A DNA stretch of 64,000 nt from Ariolimax columbianus (lineage: Eukaryota > Mollusca > Gastropoda > Stylommatophora > Arionidae). Below are positions 21,144 through 31,059 of this stretch, piece after piece (within the stretch, counting starts at the first letter, position 1; each line of letters starts with the position of its first letter). Made by a program: the position numbers and the translations under genes. The stretch spans positions 37,793,056 to 37,857,055 of the forward strand of contig JAVGWX010000014.1 in NCBI GenBank assembly GCA_036924085.1. Reading direction: 5' to 3'. Below the pieces are notes generated by a model, which had not been told where the DNA came from, ran no database searches, and saw nothing but the letters and a program-made list of their open reading frames with translations.

Positions 21144-21599
21144 AGGCACTAGAACTTCTTTCAGTATATAAACACAAGTTAATTCAGTTAATACAGTCTC
21201 ATTATTGACAACATGATTAACTAATCTTGTCATGACCAATCTTTCTAGACAGACATTGCCAGCACGCGCTTGATGGAACACCTGGAACTAACACCCGGTT
21301 CTATTGTCTGTCACTCTCCATTCTAACAATTTGCAACTAGTTTTCAATTTATTATCCAACTATCAAGTTCCTGTCAAGATGGTGCAGTGTAGATAGCTTT
21401 CTTATATTGGTTGACGGTATAATATCTGTTAATCCACAGTTTAAAGAAAGCTGTTACCAATGTCGGACCTACAGGAGCTACGAATGGTGTAAAAATGATC
21501 ACACGACAAGACCAGCAATCCCACAGGTGATTTGCAACTGTTTAAAGAATATATGCTGTTGGGAATAAGCAGGTGGGAATGCGTATGATGAAAGCGACA
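21144..21599. other. No recognisable feature
   Basis: Apparently unique. No element or coding similarity seen before the endonuclease-like segment. Confidence 0.35.
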
Positions 21600-22330
21600 A
21601 CCAAGGTGAAGGACACAAACATAAAGCTGACATTCAAAGTGGCTACTTTAAATGTGCGGGGCCTGGGACTGAAGGCTACAGAGACAGTTCCTTCATAGAG
21701 GATCATGGCATTCAAACCTTAGGGTTGGCCGACTTGTAGGAAATACGCCAATTTGATGACACAAATACACAACAATTATGTGTTGCTAACAATTAGTCTA
21801 CCCGCAGGAAGGTGTTAACTTTTATGGTGAACAAATGTAAATCTCTGTGTGGAGCATGGCTTATTTATTACGAATACTTTTTTCAAGCATCGCCACAGTC
21901 ACACACAGACATGCAGATATAAATTAGGCGATTTTATTAAGAATACGCAATGGTCAGTTTATCACAGATTTCCAGTCTGAGTATAGATACTAACTATCGT
22001 CCAGTTGTACTTTGCTTTCGTCAGATTGTGCAACGTACTAAACACGGCTTTTGCCTCAATGAGGTAGTTAATATAAGAAGGCTGGCAGATGTGTTAGTAC
22101 GGGAAAACATCAAACAGAAGATGGAAGTGAAATATGAAAGTCTGGCAAATAAAGATACAATGCAGGAACAATGGTAAAACTTCAACTTCGCTATGACTAG
22201 TGTTTTGACTGAGGAGTGTGGTACAACAAGAACAGGTCGTTTTAGAAAGAAACGAACGATATGGTTGAATGAAAATGTGAAGGCTGCAGTCAAAAGCAAG
22301 AAAATGTCGTTTAAAAAGTCTTAGCGTGTT
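21600..22330 (+). mobile_element. LINE fragment: endonuclease N-terminus and endonuclease-RT linker
   Basis: Near 21,630 the frame reads LTFKVATLNVRGLGLKATE, matching the conserved KVATxNVRGL start of the exonuclease-endonuclease-phosphatase (EEP) domain of LINE ORF2 proteins. From 21,950 an open segment reads NYRPVVLCFR, then NIRRLADVLVRENIKQKMEV, KYESLANKDTMQEQW and, after a frame change, CGTTRTGRF...TIWLNENVKAAVKSKK. This is the linker between endonuclease and RT. The central endonuclease part is deleted or unreadable. It is inactive and does not continue into an RT. Confidence 0.65.
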
Positions 22331-22376
22331 GATTCTTCTAGGAGGCTCAAGTCTGAACCTGTGAAACCTACAACAT

Positions 22377-22680
22377 AATTGCCACAAACTTTTTCACTCG
22401 AGTGATCACTTGTCTGTCACTTTCAGTCGATAATCTACAATTTATGTCAGTGAAATGCACAGATAAGATGTCACCAACCGAGTCTCTCGAAGTGATCAGT
22501 TTTCTGTAATTTCCTGCAGATCATCAAAAGCTGATGTCCATGAAATCCACAGACACGTTGCCACCAACTGTTTTAATTCAATTTCAGTCGCTGTGGTTGG
22601 TTCGCTATCCCTTTCGCTTAGACAAGTGTATAATGTTTATGAAACTCACGGTGGATAAACTCCTGGACAGTTTTGCCTGT
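22377..22680. repeat. Diverged ~90-bp tandem repeat, about 3 units
   Basis: TTGCCACAAAC, TGTCACCAACC and TTGCCACCAACTGTTTT recur near 22,379, 22,467 and 22,558. They are spaced with matching words such as TGATCA-TTTCTGT and GTGAAATCCACAGA. Identity between units is low, so this is an old repeat. Confidence 0.5.
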
Positions 22681-23287
22681 TATGATTTGTGTTTCAACTT
22701 TTGCTGAACCTATGCTCCTCCATATCCAACATGGCCGTCGGTCACGAGGTACTTCTGTCCCCTCCTCGTGGACCAGCCAGCAGCTCATGTCGCTACTCGG
22801 CCTGCACCACTTGTAAATCTGTCAGGTTCTTCCTTCCTGGAGCCATTAACAACTTCACTCGTTATCTTGTCTCCCTTTCAATACCAATGTGACAGCATGT
22901 CACCAAATCCCTAACTTTCCATAATGACTAAACATAATTGAATGGGCGGACACACCACCTTACCCATGACAATTATTTAAATAACAAATATACACTAATA
23001 CTTTTCACAGAGCAACTTTCTCCCACCATTGTGAAAACCCGTCTTAATTATCTAGAATTATCGCCTCAAACAAACTATTCTAAAGTGTAGCCAACCATCT
23101 ACCCTTCTCCCGCATCCTAATTATCGGACAAATAGAAATCCAGACTGGCTTTGTCAAAGAATGCACGACATACGTGACTGTTGAACTCCCTCTCACCTGT
23201 GCTAACATCTGATAGCACTGTCTCTACCTATGAAACCCATTTTAGTCGCCAAGTCGTAAGTTACAATTCCCGCAGTTCATTCATACA
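22681..23287. other. No recognisable feature
   Basis: Apparently unique. A segment near 22,720-22,790 shares a few words in reverse (CAGAAGTACCTCGTGACC) with 42,800-42,850, perhaps remnants of one old repeat. Confidence 0.3.
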
Positions 23288-23635
23288 TGCCATTTCTCAC
23301 ATACCGGACAGAAACACTGTCACACTGCAACCAGATGCCATTTCTCACATACCGGACAGAAACACTGTCACACTGCAACCAGATGCCATTTTTCACATAC
23401 CGGACAGAAACACTGTCACACTGGAACCATATGCCATTTCTCACATACCGGACAGAAACACTGTCACACTGCAACCAGATGCCATTTCTCACATACCGGA
23501 CAGAAACACTGTCACACTGCAACCAGATGCCATTTCTCACATACCGGACAGAAACACTGTCACACTGCAACCAGATGCCATTTCTCACATATCGGACTGA
23601 AACACTGTCACACTGGAACCAGATATCCAACACAT
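23288..23635. repeat. 48-bp minisatellite, about 7 units
   Basis: Near-identical 48-bp units contain ATGCCATTTCTCACATACCG and GACAGAAACACTGTCACACT. The unit is a multiple of three, so open frames exist on both strands (16-residue protein repeats). GACAGAAACACTGTC includes an imperfect palindrome. The source sequence is not recognised. Confidence 0.95.
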
Positions 23636-23756
23636 CCATCTTTTTCCAAATGATATGAATGAGTAAAACGCAAGGGAAATTCTATTGATAGCAACACAAC
23701 TAAGCTGCAAACTGCTTTATATAAACTTATTCTTGTTGGCTTTTAAAAGCGCACGC

Positions 23757-23965
23757 GAAGAAGTAGCAATAGAAGAAGAAGAAAAGAGAAGAAGAAGAAG
23801 AAGACGAAGAGGAAGAAGAAGAACAACAACAAGAACAAGAAAAAGGTGATAAATAAGAACGAGAAGAATAAGAAAAAGAAGAAGAAGAAGAAGAAAAGGA
23901 GGAAGATGAAGATGAAGAAGAAAAAAGAGGATAAGAAGAAGAAGAAGAAGAGAAGAAGAAGAGCC
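23757..23965. repeat. (GAA)n-rich purine tract, about 210 bp
   Basis: The plus strand is GAA, GAAGAG and AAC words almost without pyrimidines. It is flanked by sequence I cannot assign to a LINE or SINE. The minus-strand Leu/Phe/Ser open frames are compositional. Confidence 0.9.
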
Positions 23966-24610
23966 AATCATTTAAAAACATATTTAAAAACTCCCACAGG
24001 CAGGTACCCATAAACATATCACTCACCTACGTCAAAATGACAACAGCTCTTCTCCCCTTTATACACGCCTCGAGTTCATGAGCGCCACCTTCAGTTATCA
24101 CGCGCAGTTTGAAACCACAGCTGTTCTTGACAAGGCACGCAATTTCTGTCTCTCGTGCTACAGCTTACGCAATGTCTGCCCCTGTTTTCTGTCACACTTT
24201 TCCAATCTTATGCATTCTCTAAGGTGTGAGAATTTATGCTTTCTGTTCGTTTTTTTCTGTTTTGTTTACGAACACCCGCTCACAAACTACTCATCTACAC
24301 ACCAATCTTCATTAGCTTTCATTCTATCCCTTTCACTGTCCACTTTAATTGGTTGACGCCGAGAGGAGTTGCAATATTCGTTCGCGTTTCATCTACTTTG
24401 ATTTTTATGTATTCATTTCAAACACAGTGTTTCAACGTGTTTCAGTTGATCTTTCTTGTGGCCTTTCTCTGGCCCCGTATCAAGGCTGTCTCGTGCTCTA
24501 TGTTCGATTTAAAGCAAATTTGTCAGATACCTTTTTATTTGTTTAGGAAAACCGATTCTCAGTATTGTTGTCGCAAGTAGAAACCATCGCAATAATAGTT
24601 AGGATTCAGG
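23966..24610. other. No recognisable feature
   Basis: Apparently unique. Open frames of 65-114 codons have no recognisable similarity. Confidence 0.35.
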
Positions 24611-24627
24611 TTATTGTAGGGCAGTAG

Positions 24628-24940
24628 GTTATACATGCAGTAGGTTATACATGCAGTAGGTTATACATGCAGTAGGTTATACATGCAGTAGGTTATACAT
24701 ACAGTAGGGCATACATGCAGTAGGTTATACATGCAGTAGGTTATACATGCAGTAGGTTATACATGCAGTAGGTTATACATGCAGTAGGTTATACATGCAG
24801 TAGGTTATACATGCAGTAGGACATACATCCAGTAGGGCATACATCCAGTAGGGCATACATGCAGTAGGGCATACATGCAGTAGGGCATACATGCAGTAGG
24901 GCATACATGCAGTAGGGCATACATGCAGTAGGGTATACAT
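24628..24940. repeat. 16-bp minisatellite, about 20 units
   Basis: The unit CAGTAGGTTATACATG changes in the right half to CAGTAGGGCATACATG, so two unit types are segregated into blocks. The array abuts an RNase H coding fragment whose reading frame starts in the last units. Confidence 0.95.
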
Positions 24941-25480
24941 GTCAACAACATCCATTATGAGAATGGAGACGGAAGCAGTAACCTCAGCACTGAAATGGAT
25001 ATCTGAGACTTCTATAATAAGGGCAGTCATCGTGACAGACGTACAAGCCGTACTTCAGAAGGAACAGAAGGGATGGCTTAGGTACGAGTGGATAGCAGCT
25101 GTTGAGGCCTCAAACCTCCAGGGGTTGACATGGATCTACTGTCCTGCTCATGCTGGGGTTCAGGGCAATGAAAAAGCTGACATAATGGCTTGAAAAGCTC
25201 CCATCATGGGCACATTAGTGATGGATATAAGTGACATTTTGAAATCAATCAATGACCGCCTGTTAGATGAGGACACCGCAATAGATAAAGCAGCAAATCC
25301 ACAGACTGCAAAGTTTGAAAATTAAACGAGGTTCGAGCGGAGTATGTGCATGAGAACATGAGAGTGTACAACCAACGAGCTACAGGGACCATCAGCATTC
25401 ATGCCTTACGCCATTTGATGAGAGAGACTGAGCACCTATAGGTATGCCCGGAGTGCAGTGACATCGATTCTTATAAAAAG
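24941..25480 (+). mobile_element. LINE RNase H domain fragment
   Basis: An open segment (to 25,190) reads MRMETEAVTSALKWI, then AVIVTDVQAVLQK and TWIYCPAHAGVQGNEKADIM. The E of METEA, the D of IVTD and the final D of EKAD are the catalytic carboxylates of RNase H. The H of the HAGVQGNE motif is also present. After a stop the frame continues with an ISDILKSINDRL tail and, after another, RRTEYVHEN-like and TISIHALRHLMRETEHL...CPECS sequence. The enzyme would degrade the RNA strand of an RNA-DNA hybrid during reverse transcription. There is no RT here, so it is a 5'-truncated dead copy of a family different from LINE-J. Confidence 0.7.
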
Positions 25481-25789
25481 AAACCGATTCAGGTTATTGT
25501 ATTAACAGATCCAAGTTGTTTATAGTGATCAGTGATGGATGTAAATATACCAACATTTCGAATTTCGTCGCTTCCTTTGCTCTTTCATCGCAGTTCATTG
25601 TCACAGCACGAAGGCTTGTTTCTTTCTTCCTTTCAGTCTTTGATTAGAAATCGTTCGGTGTGCATTTTTCTTTTAAAATTATCCCCTTGAATATATATAT
25701 AAGGTAGTGCCATATTTTTTGCAATCAGGCTAAGTTGTGTATTTCGCATTTGATTATTCCCCATAAACTTTGAACCATGCAATGTCAAC

Positions 25790-26290
25790 AAACAACTGCT
25801 GCCTTGCAGTCGGATTGAGAACAGTCAATGGCTATGGATGCAGCCCTAGAATATGGATGCACAAAACCAATAGCGACAAAGTCCATCACAAGTACACAAA
25901 GTATAAGATTCGGAGGGAGTCTGATGAATCATGAAGAGCAACGGCTCCCGGAAGGGAACTGCCACGTGTGTGGCATACAAGAGACGTATAGGGCCATCAG
26001 AAGACGATAACAACTGACCACTGTGGAAGAGATTTAGATCTCATCCTGTATTCTCCCTACCGCAAGTAATGGAAGAAATGCGGTTGTGTAGATACATCCT
26101 GGCCTTCCCTAGAGACAATCTGCTGCATATATTATCCGGGAAGAGGTGCATCCCTCTAGTGAGTAAGACGTTAATTAAAAGGGCTAAACCACATTGGATT
26201 ATTTGTGGTCCCCGTGGGATTCTGCGCATACATGCAGCCAGAACAGCAGACCTTAATGAACATCAACCGAACATGTTTCTGGAGGAGCTG
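25790..26290 (+). other. Possible LINE C-terminal remnant, unassigned
   Basis: A decayed frame includes EEQRLPEGNCHVCG, resembling the Cys-rich CxxC segment near the end of many LINE ORF2 proteins. A further open frame from 26,069 reads MEEMRLCRYILAFPRDNLLH with no family I can name. The region could be the tail of the RNase H LINE upstream. Low certainty. Confidence 0.25.
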
Positions 26291-26329
26291 TTTGACTTCT
26301 TCTACTTGTTCCGTCTTCACTTTAACTTA

Positions 26330-26840
26330 ATGATTTTATACTGGCTTAGAAGACTCTGTATTGTCTGTATACAACCAGTTTTATTGACATTTCCTCGCTT
26401 TCTTTTCTTTTGCTATCGCCTTATTTCTTTATTTAACAAGGCGGTGTGCGTTTCTCTGAGGTTGTTTTGCGCCTCTCGGCCCAGTGCATCCTACTTCGGC
26501 GTGCATTTTATGTAAGGGTCTGCTTCCTTCTGCATCTTCTAAGGGTTTGCTTCCCCGAGGTAATGGCCGGTGCCGTGATGGGGAACGAACCCAGCACCTT
26601 CAGATTGTGAGTCGTGTCACTTCACTAGCCCAAGCCGTCCCCTCCTTGCTTTCAAAGCTATGCGCATCCATTTTATTCTCAAATGCATTAATTGTCTTTG
26701 TCTCCTCTACTTTCCGTGGCAATACATTCCAAGCATTAACCACTCTCTGACTAAGAAAATATTTCCTAATATCTAATCTAGAACTTTCTTTAGTTAATTT
26801 GTAGCTATGTCAGAGAGTGAGACCATCTCTACAGTTTGTC
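26330..26840 (-). mobile_element. CR1-like LINE 3' end, interrupted by SINE-A
   Basis: On the minus strand the coding part (26,840-26,654) reads LTKESSRLDIRKYFLSQRVV, then NAWNVLPRKVEETKTINAFE, the typical C-terminus of this CR1 family. It then jumps across SINE-A to the 3' untranslated end, read on plus as TTGTCTGTATACAACCAGTT at 26,361-26,380. The 43.4-kb copy shows the same two parts joined without the SINE, which proves the interruption. It is 5' truncated. Confidence 0.8.
26403..26643 (-). mobile_element. SINE-A copy 2 inserted in CR1
   Basis: On the minus strand: GGCTAGTGAAGTGACACGAC (A-box region decayed), GGGTTCGTTCCCC (B box with changes), then GAAGCAAACCCTTAGAAGATG, CGCCGAAGTAGGATGCACTG and CACCGCCTTGTTAAATAAAG, ending AATAAGGCGATAGCAAAAG. 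Flanks CCTCGCTTTC (26,393-26,402) and CCTTGCTTTC (26,644-26,653) match at 9 of 10 positions and look like an aged target-site duplication. Confidence 0.85.
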
Positions 26841-27470
26841 TCCCTCAGGAAGCCTAGACCAAAACAATGTGTGCGATGCAGTGGTGGGTTGTGTAACATT
26901 TTGTTTTACACAATATGGTCGCTAGCTCCGTGCACAACTCGCAGTTCACGATTTAAATGCATGTAGGTGCAGTGGTCCTGTTATTTTCTCTCCAATAACG
27001 TGTCTCAAGATTCACTTTTAAGCCGTCTGCGCTTTGGGATATTGATCTAATGTCTTGACAGCAGAACGCTGACAGGTTTCCTGTTCTCTGCTCATGTGCA
27101 AGGCGATATCTCATCGCGTCTTTTTCAAGCGAATGTCTGTTCAGTACTGTATGCAACATATTTTCGGACAATACATATCTTCGTTTGGCAGAGAATGTTA
27201 AGAAACTCTTATATGTCAAAGTGAATGCAAGTTTCATCCAACAATGATTGAAATTAATTGTTCTTTGGATATTTAGTTATTAGTTTCGCAGCATTACATA
27301 TATTTTTCTTCAATTTTGATCATTTTTGTAGCGATGTAACACTCAGAAACGGCTTTTGTTTTTTTTAAGGTCTGATTAAAGGTTTGCCATTATGGATTCT
27401 ACTGGCGATAGCCGGTGATAACCTAATAAATATATCTAGAATACAAAATCTATGCAGAGCGACATGATTA
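26841..27470. other. No recognisable feature
   Basis: Apparently unique. No coding similarity seen. Confidence 0.35.
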
Positions 27471-27745
27471 CATGGCTTTAAAACACCATTCAAGAATCAA
27501 AATCCAACTGATTGTTCCGATTATCGAACAATTAACCTGATGGGACACCCAACTACAATATTGAATGGACAGCCAAGAAGGATTTGGATTTAGACAGAAC
27601 AGCAGAACAAGATAAGTAGTATTCAGCATAACAGAGAGCACATTTGGAAGGTGTCCTCGGGATGAAGATGTGATCGTTCTGACGTAGTGAGTGACCCAAA
27701 GCCAACTCCTGCTTGATCTTCCATTCAAAGTGAATACCCTTGCAA
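27471..27745 (+). mobile_element. Probable RTE-like RT finger fragment
   Basis: One frame reads NPTDCSDYRTINLMGHPTT, matching the conserved (N)PTxCSNYRTIxLxSHxxK RT finger segment of RTE-like LINEs. A decayed stretch follows. It is short and interrupted, so only the family level can be suggested. Confidence 0.45.
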
Positions 27746-28964
27746 GACCGCACCAATTATCTTCACAAAACGTATACCATCGCCAGCGTTTTCATTTCAC
27801 AGACTTTACTCACCCAACCGATACCAACTAACCCCCCCCCCCCCACCCGCCCCCAATTACATAGGTTTTATCCCTCACTTCACATGTTTACATCATCAAT
27901 TTATAGGCTATATCACTCCCCCCTCCCTCCCCTTTTTTCCACTCACCTTGTTTATAACGACATGTTGGTTATAACTACTGGAAATGTACAATGAAGATAA
28001 AAAATTATTTATTAGACAACTAGCAGAACTATATTTAGAGGTACAAAAACATTTACTCTTACGACTTAGTCACTACTCTTCTACCATGCGGTATAGTAAT
28101 TTGCAACAACGTTTTATCCGCTGTCTTCACTTATTCCGTCCACCAAGGTGTACTCTTTCTCTGTTTTCCTGGTCCGATTTCACCCCATGTCTCTGCTGCA
28201 GCTACTTTAAGGATGTCCTTGAAATTTAAACAGAGGGCTTCCGTATTCTCTTCTAATTCCCATGCATAAAATAAATCCTGGTATCCAATCTTAACATCTG
28301 CTTTGTAGGCCTTAACACTTTTTTCTTCCATCTGCTATTTAGTTTGATGCCTGGTGCTGTTGCCTTGATATGGTCGTTTTTTTTAGATTGGTCTTATTTT
28401 GACTAGGTAGTTGTCACACGCCATCGCTGGTCCCCTGAACACCATAGTGTCATTCACGCGCACATAAACACACTTTTCTACACCATCGCATAATCATTTG
28501 GGCTTCTTCTTTCTTGTTGGTTCACATAGGCATGCGTAGGAATGAATACTCTTGTGTGATAACCTTGTGTTTCTAATAAGTTTTTGTTTCCTGCAAAATC
28601 TCAGCAGTCGAATTCCCTTGCCCTTTAGAGCATCTTTACCATACGATCCAATTACTTCATCTCATCTGGAATAGTCGTTTCCAAGTCTGGTGCTAAAGTC
28701 TCCAAGGAGAAGTATTTCATTTTGACAATCGTCAAAGGTCTTTTTGAGAAATTAAAAATGTTCTTTAACGTCAGTTCTCTCATCTTCATTTTGGTAGAAA
28801 TGCAATGACTATTTCGATTTTATTGTCTGCTTCTTGTAGGTTATGCACCACGTCGTTCTGAACTGAATGTCCAACCTTTAATGCTATCCATTTGGTTTTT
28901 GTCTTGATGATGTATCTAGCGTTGTATTTGTATTATAGTAAGGAAAAACTGCACTCTTGGTCCC

Positions 28965-29125
28965 GAACTACATTGTACATAAAGTTATGTCGAGTCGACT
29001 TGGGGCACTTTGGCCCCACCTCCCTAGAGACCAGGTTTCACTTGAAACCTGCGGGATTCGATCCCCCACTGTTTCCGTTTATTACTTGGAAAGACAAGTG
29101 CCTTATCTGTCGGCTACGGCGTTCC
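28965..29125 (-). mobile_element. tRNA-derived SINE (family G) inside the endonuclease fragment
   Basis: On the minus strand GTAGCCGACAGATAAGGCAC resembles an A box, and GGGGGATCGAATCCCGC about 45 bp later is a good B box. AGGTTTCAAGTGAAACCTGG follows and contains an inverted repeat. This is the arrangement of a tRNA-derived SINE head. No second copy of this family was noticed in the window. Confidence 0.6.
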
Positions 29126-29244
29126 AGGTTTGCGGGTATTTTGCTGTAGATGAGCATGCTTTTATCATAGTTCAGAACACCCTGTCCCAATTTTGATCTT
29201 TTCATCTTTTCCACCAGTTTCTCTCTCTCTCCCCATGTATACTT

Positions 29245-29364
29245 CTTATATTCCATGTTCCGTCAATCGGAGTCCTTAGTTACCGCAAGTTTGTGGTCTT
29301 TAAGCTTATATTCCATGTTCCGTCAATCGGAGTCCTTAGTTACCGCTAGTATGTGGTCTTTAAG
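29245..29364. repeat. Perfect-length 60-bp tandem duplication
   Basis: CTTATATTCCATGTTCCGTC starts at 29,245 and again at 29,305. The two 60-bp units differ at only a few positions. They overlap the N-terminal coding part of the LINE endonuclease fragment, so this is another small tandem duplication inside retrotransposon coding sequence. Confidence 0.9.
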
Positions 29365-29604
29365 ATCAGTTCTGCATTATCGCTGTTTCTTATTGTAATA
29401 ATTTTTGCAAGACTCATAGAGGATTATCCTGCTGTTTCTTTGCATGGTGAAGGGACTGCCCCTTACGGCCTCACCGCTTGTCGACCTGTTTTTGTCCACG
29501 GCTGTTTATTCACAGCTAGCCTCCATTTCAGACCACCTTTCAACAATACTCAACAACCGCTGACACTCATTTCTGGAGTGTAGGCTCCCACCCCCTCCCC
29601 CACC

Positions 29605-29800
29605 CCCGGAGAAGAACATGTATGTGTGCTCTATATATTACAAAAAGACATTTGATAAGAGCCCAGCATGAGAAAATAATTATGTCTGAAGAACATAGAA
29701 ATGGATAGAAAAAGACACAAGAACACTCAGTAACGTGTACTGTGAAAAAACTGCGACTGTAAGACCTGGCTAGCTATGCTGTGTCAATCTTGCGGATGGC
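29605..29800 (+). mobile_element. RTE-like RT motif A fragment
   Basis: One frame reads KNMYVCSIYYKKTFDKSPA, a decayed motif A (canonical DxxKAFD), followed by CLKNIEMD-like and RTLSNVYCEKTATVR in shifted frames. Only about 200 bp is recognisable. Confidence 0.55.
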
Positions 29801-30109
29801 ATCACAACTATGAGAGCTACATAGGTCGACGTTAAATTATCGAATCGGAATGACATTGGGAAAAACGTTGATAAAACGAAATATAACAATTATTGTCTTT
29901 GATTTTTGCAACTGATAAATGAATAATATATACAACAACCATGTTTCCCAGAAATGTGGACTAGAGAAGCAACAATAATTATTGATCAAAATAATATATC
30001 AAATAAATTCGTTCATCGTCTATGAAGACCACACCATCATACTATATCCTTGAGTACGTTAGAGGGCTTAGTCCTGATCAAGCCAACACGATGGCGGAAG
30101 GTTCTATGA

Positions 30110-31035
30110 CATCATCATGTAGCATGTTCTTTGTAGAACGTCGCTCCCATCACAGTCTGTCTGAAAGAAACTCGTTCCCTTGCCAAAACACCAGCTTCCG
30201 CCACTGTCATACTCAGGCACTCCTGGATATCTTGGTGCCGTCGTCTTCTTGGTCTACCCCTTCCTCTTTTGCCTGGCACCATACCTTCCATCACCGTTCT
30301 CTCAAGTCCGATGTGTCTGTTGATGTGACCAAAGTATTTGCATTTTCTAGCCAAAATGGAATTGATAAACCAGTTCTCCTCTATGCTCAACTCTTGCCGA
30401 ATGTCTACATTTGTTCTTTTCTCTGTCCAGGGTATTCTGAAGATCTTTCTGTAACATTTTGACTCGAAGGATTCGATTCTTTGTCTATAAATTTTGGTAA
30501 TCGTCCATGCTTCACAGCCATAAGCTGCCACAGGAAAAACACAAGCTCTCAAGACTTTTACTTTTATCGTTTTGTTGGTGCCCTGCCATAATTTCTTCAG
30601 GCTGTTCAGTCTCTGCATTGCCATAGCTAGTCTTCTTCTGATTTCTTTCGAGCAGTCACCATTTTTTGTCAATTCTGGAGCCCAGATATTCAAAATGTGT
30701 AACCTGATCTATTTCCTCACCACCCACTGTAAATTTATGCTGACATTGTGTTTTATCGGTTGTCATTATCTTTGTTTTGTTTATGTTTATGAACAGATTT
30801 TGATCTTTACTATGTCCATTAACGGCTGAAAGTAGCAGCTCTAGCCCTTCCGAACTTCTTGATAGTATCACTGTGTCATCTGCGTATCGTAACTCTGGAA
30901 TCCCGTACCCCCCAATCGTAAATGGGTCGAAACTTTCAATGTTATAATCTTCTCGAACACTTCTCTTTATACATTCCGTTCTATGACACGACTTGAAAAT
31001 ATAGTCCGATTCTGGCTCTGGTAGTCCTCTGCTTT
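30110..31035 (-). mobile_element. RTE-b LINE, RT palm to C-terminus
   Basis: On the minus strand: ESDYIFKSCHRTECIKRSVR, NIESFDPFTIGG, ELRYADDTVILSRS (motif C, YADD intact), INKTKIMTTDKTQCQHKFTV, IDQVTHFEYLGSRI, then a frameshift. An ORF of 192 codons follows: EIRRRLAMAMQRLNSLKKLW, KVLRACVFPVAAYGCEAWT, CYRKIFRIPWTEKRTNVDIR, KCKYFGHINRHIGLERTVME, KRGRGRPRRRRHQDIQ and TVAEAGVLARERVSFR. It is much better preserved than the 14.5-kb copy and carries the RGRPRR segment once. It is 5' truncated at the palm. Confidence 0.85.
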
Positions 31036-31059
31036 AGATTTTGTGATAGCAAATCTGTC

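Larger units (their letters stand above)
28130..29365 (-). mobile_element. RTE-like LINE endonuclease (EEP) domain and linker, interrupted by a tRNA-derived SINE
   Basis: Read on minus from 29,365: an N-terminal NMEYKKYTWGEREKLVEKM segment; SINE insertion at about 29,125-28,965; TKTKWIALKVGHSVQNDVVH; IEIVIAFLPK; EDERTDVKEHF; FDDCQNEILLLGDFSTRLG (the GDFNxRxG catalytic motif with N changed to S); and IGSYGKDALKGKGIRLLRFC. The linker is KADVKIGYQDLFYAWELEEN to TWGEIGPGKQRKSTPWW. Intact enzymes nick target DNA to prime reverse transcription. Frames shift several times and no RT follows, so it is a dead fragment. Confidence 0.75.

Noticed and set aside
26069..26515. 148-codon ORF as a host protein
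   Set aside because: Its right half runs into the SINE-A and CR1 3' ends, and no domain is recognised. At most the left part is a LINE remnant.
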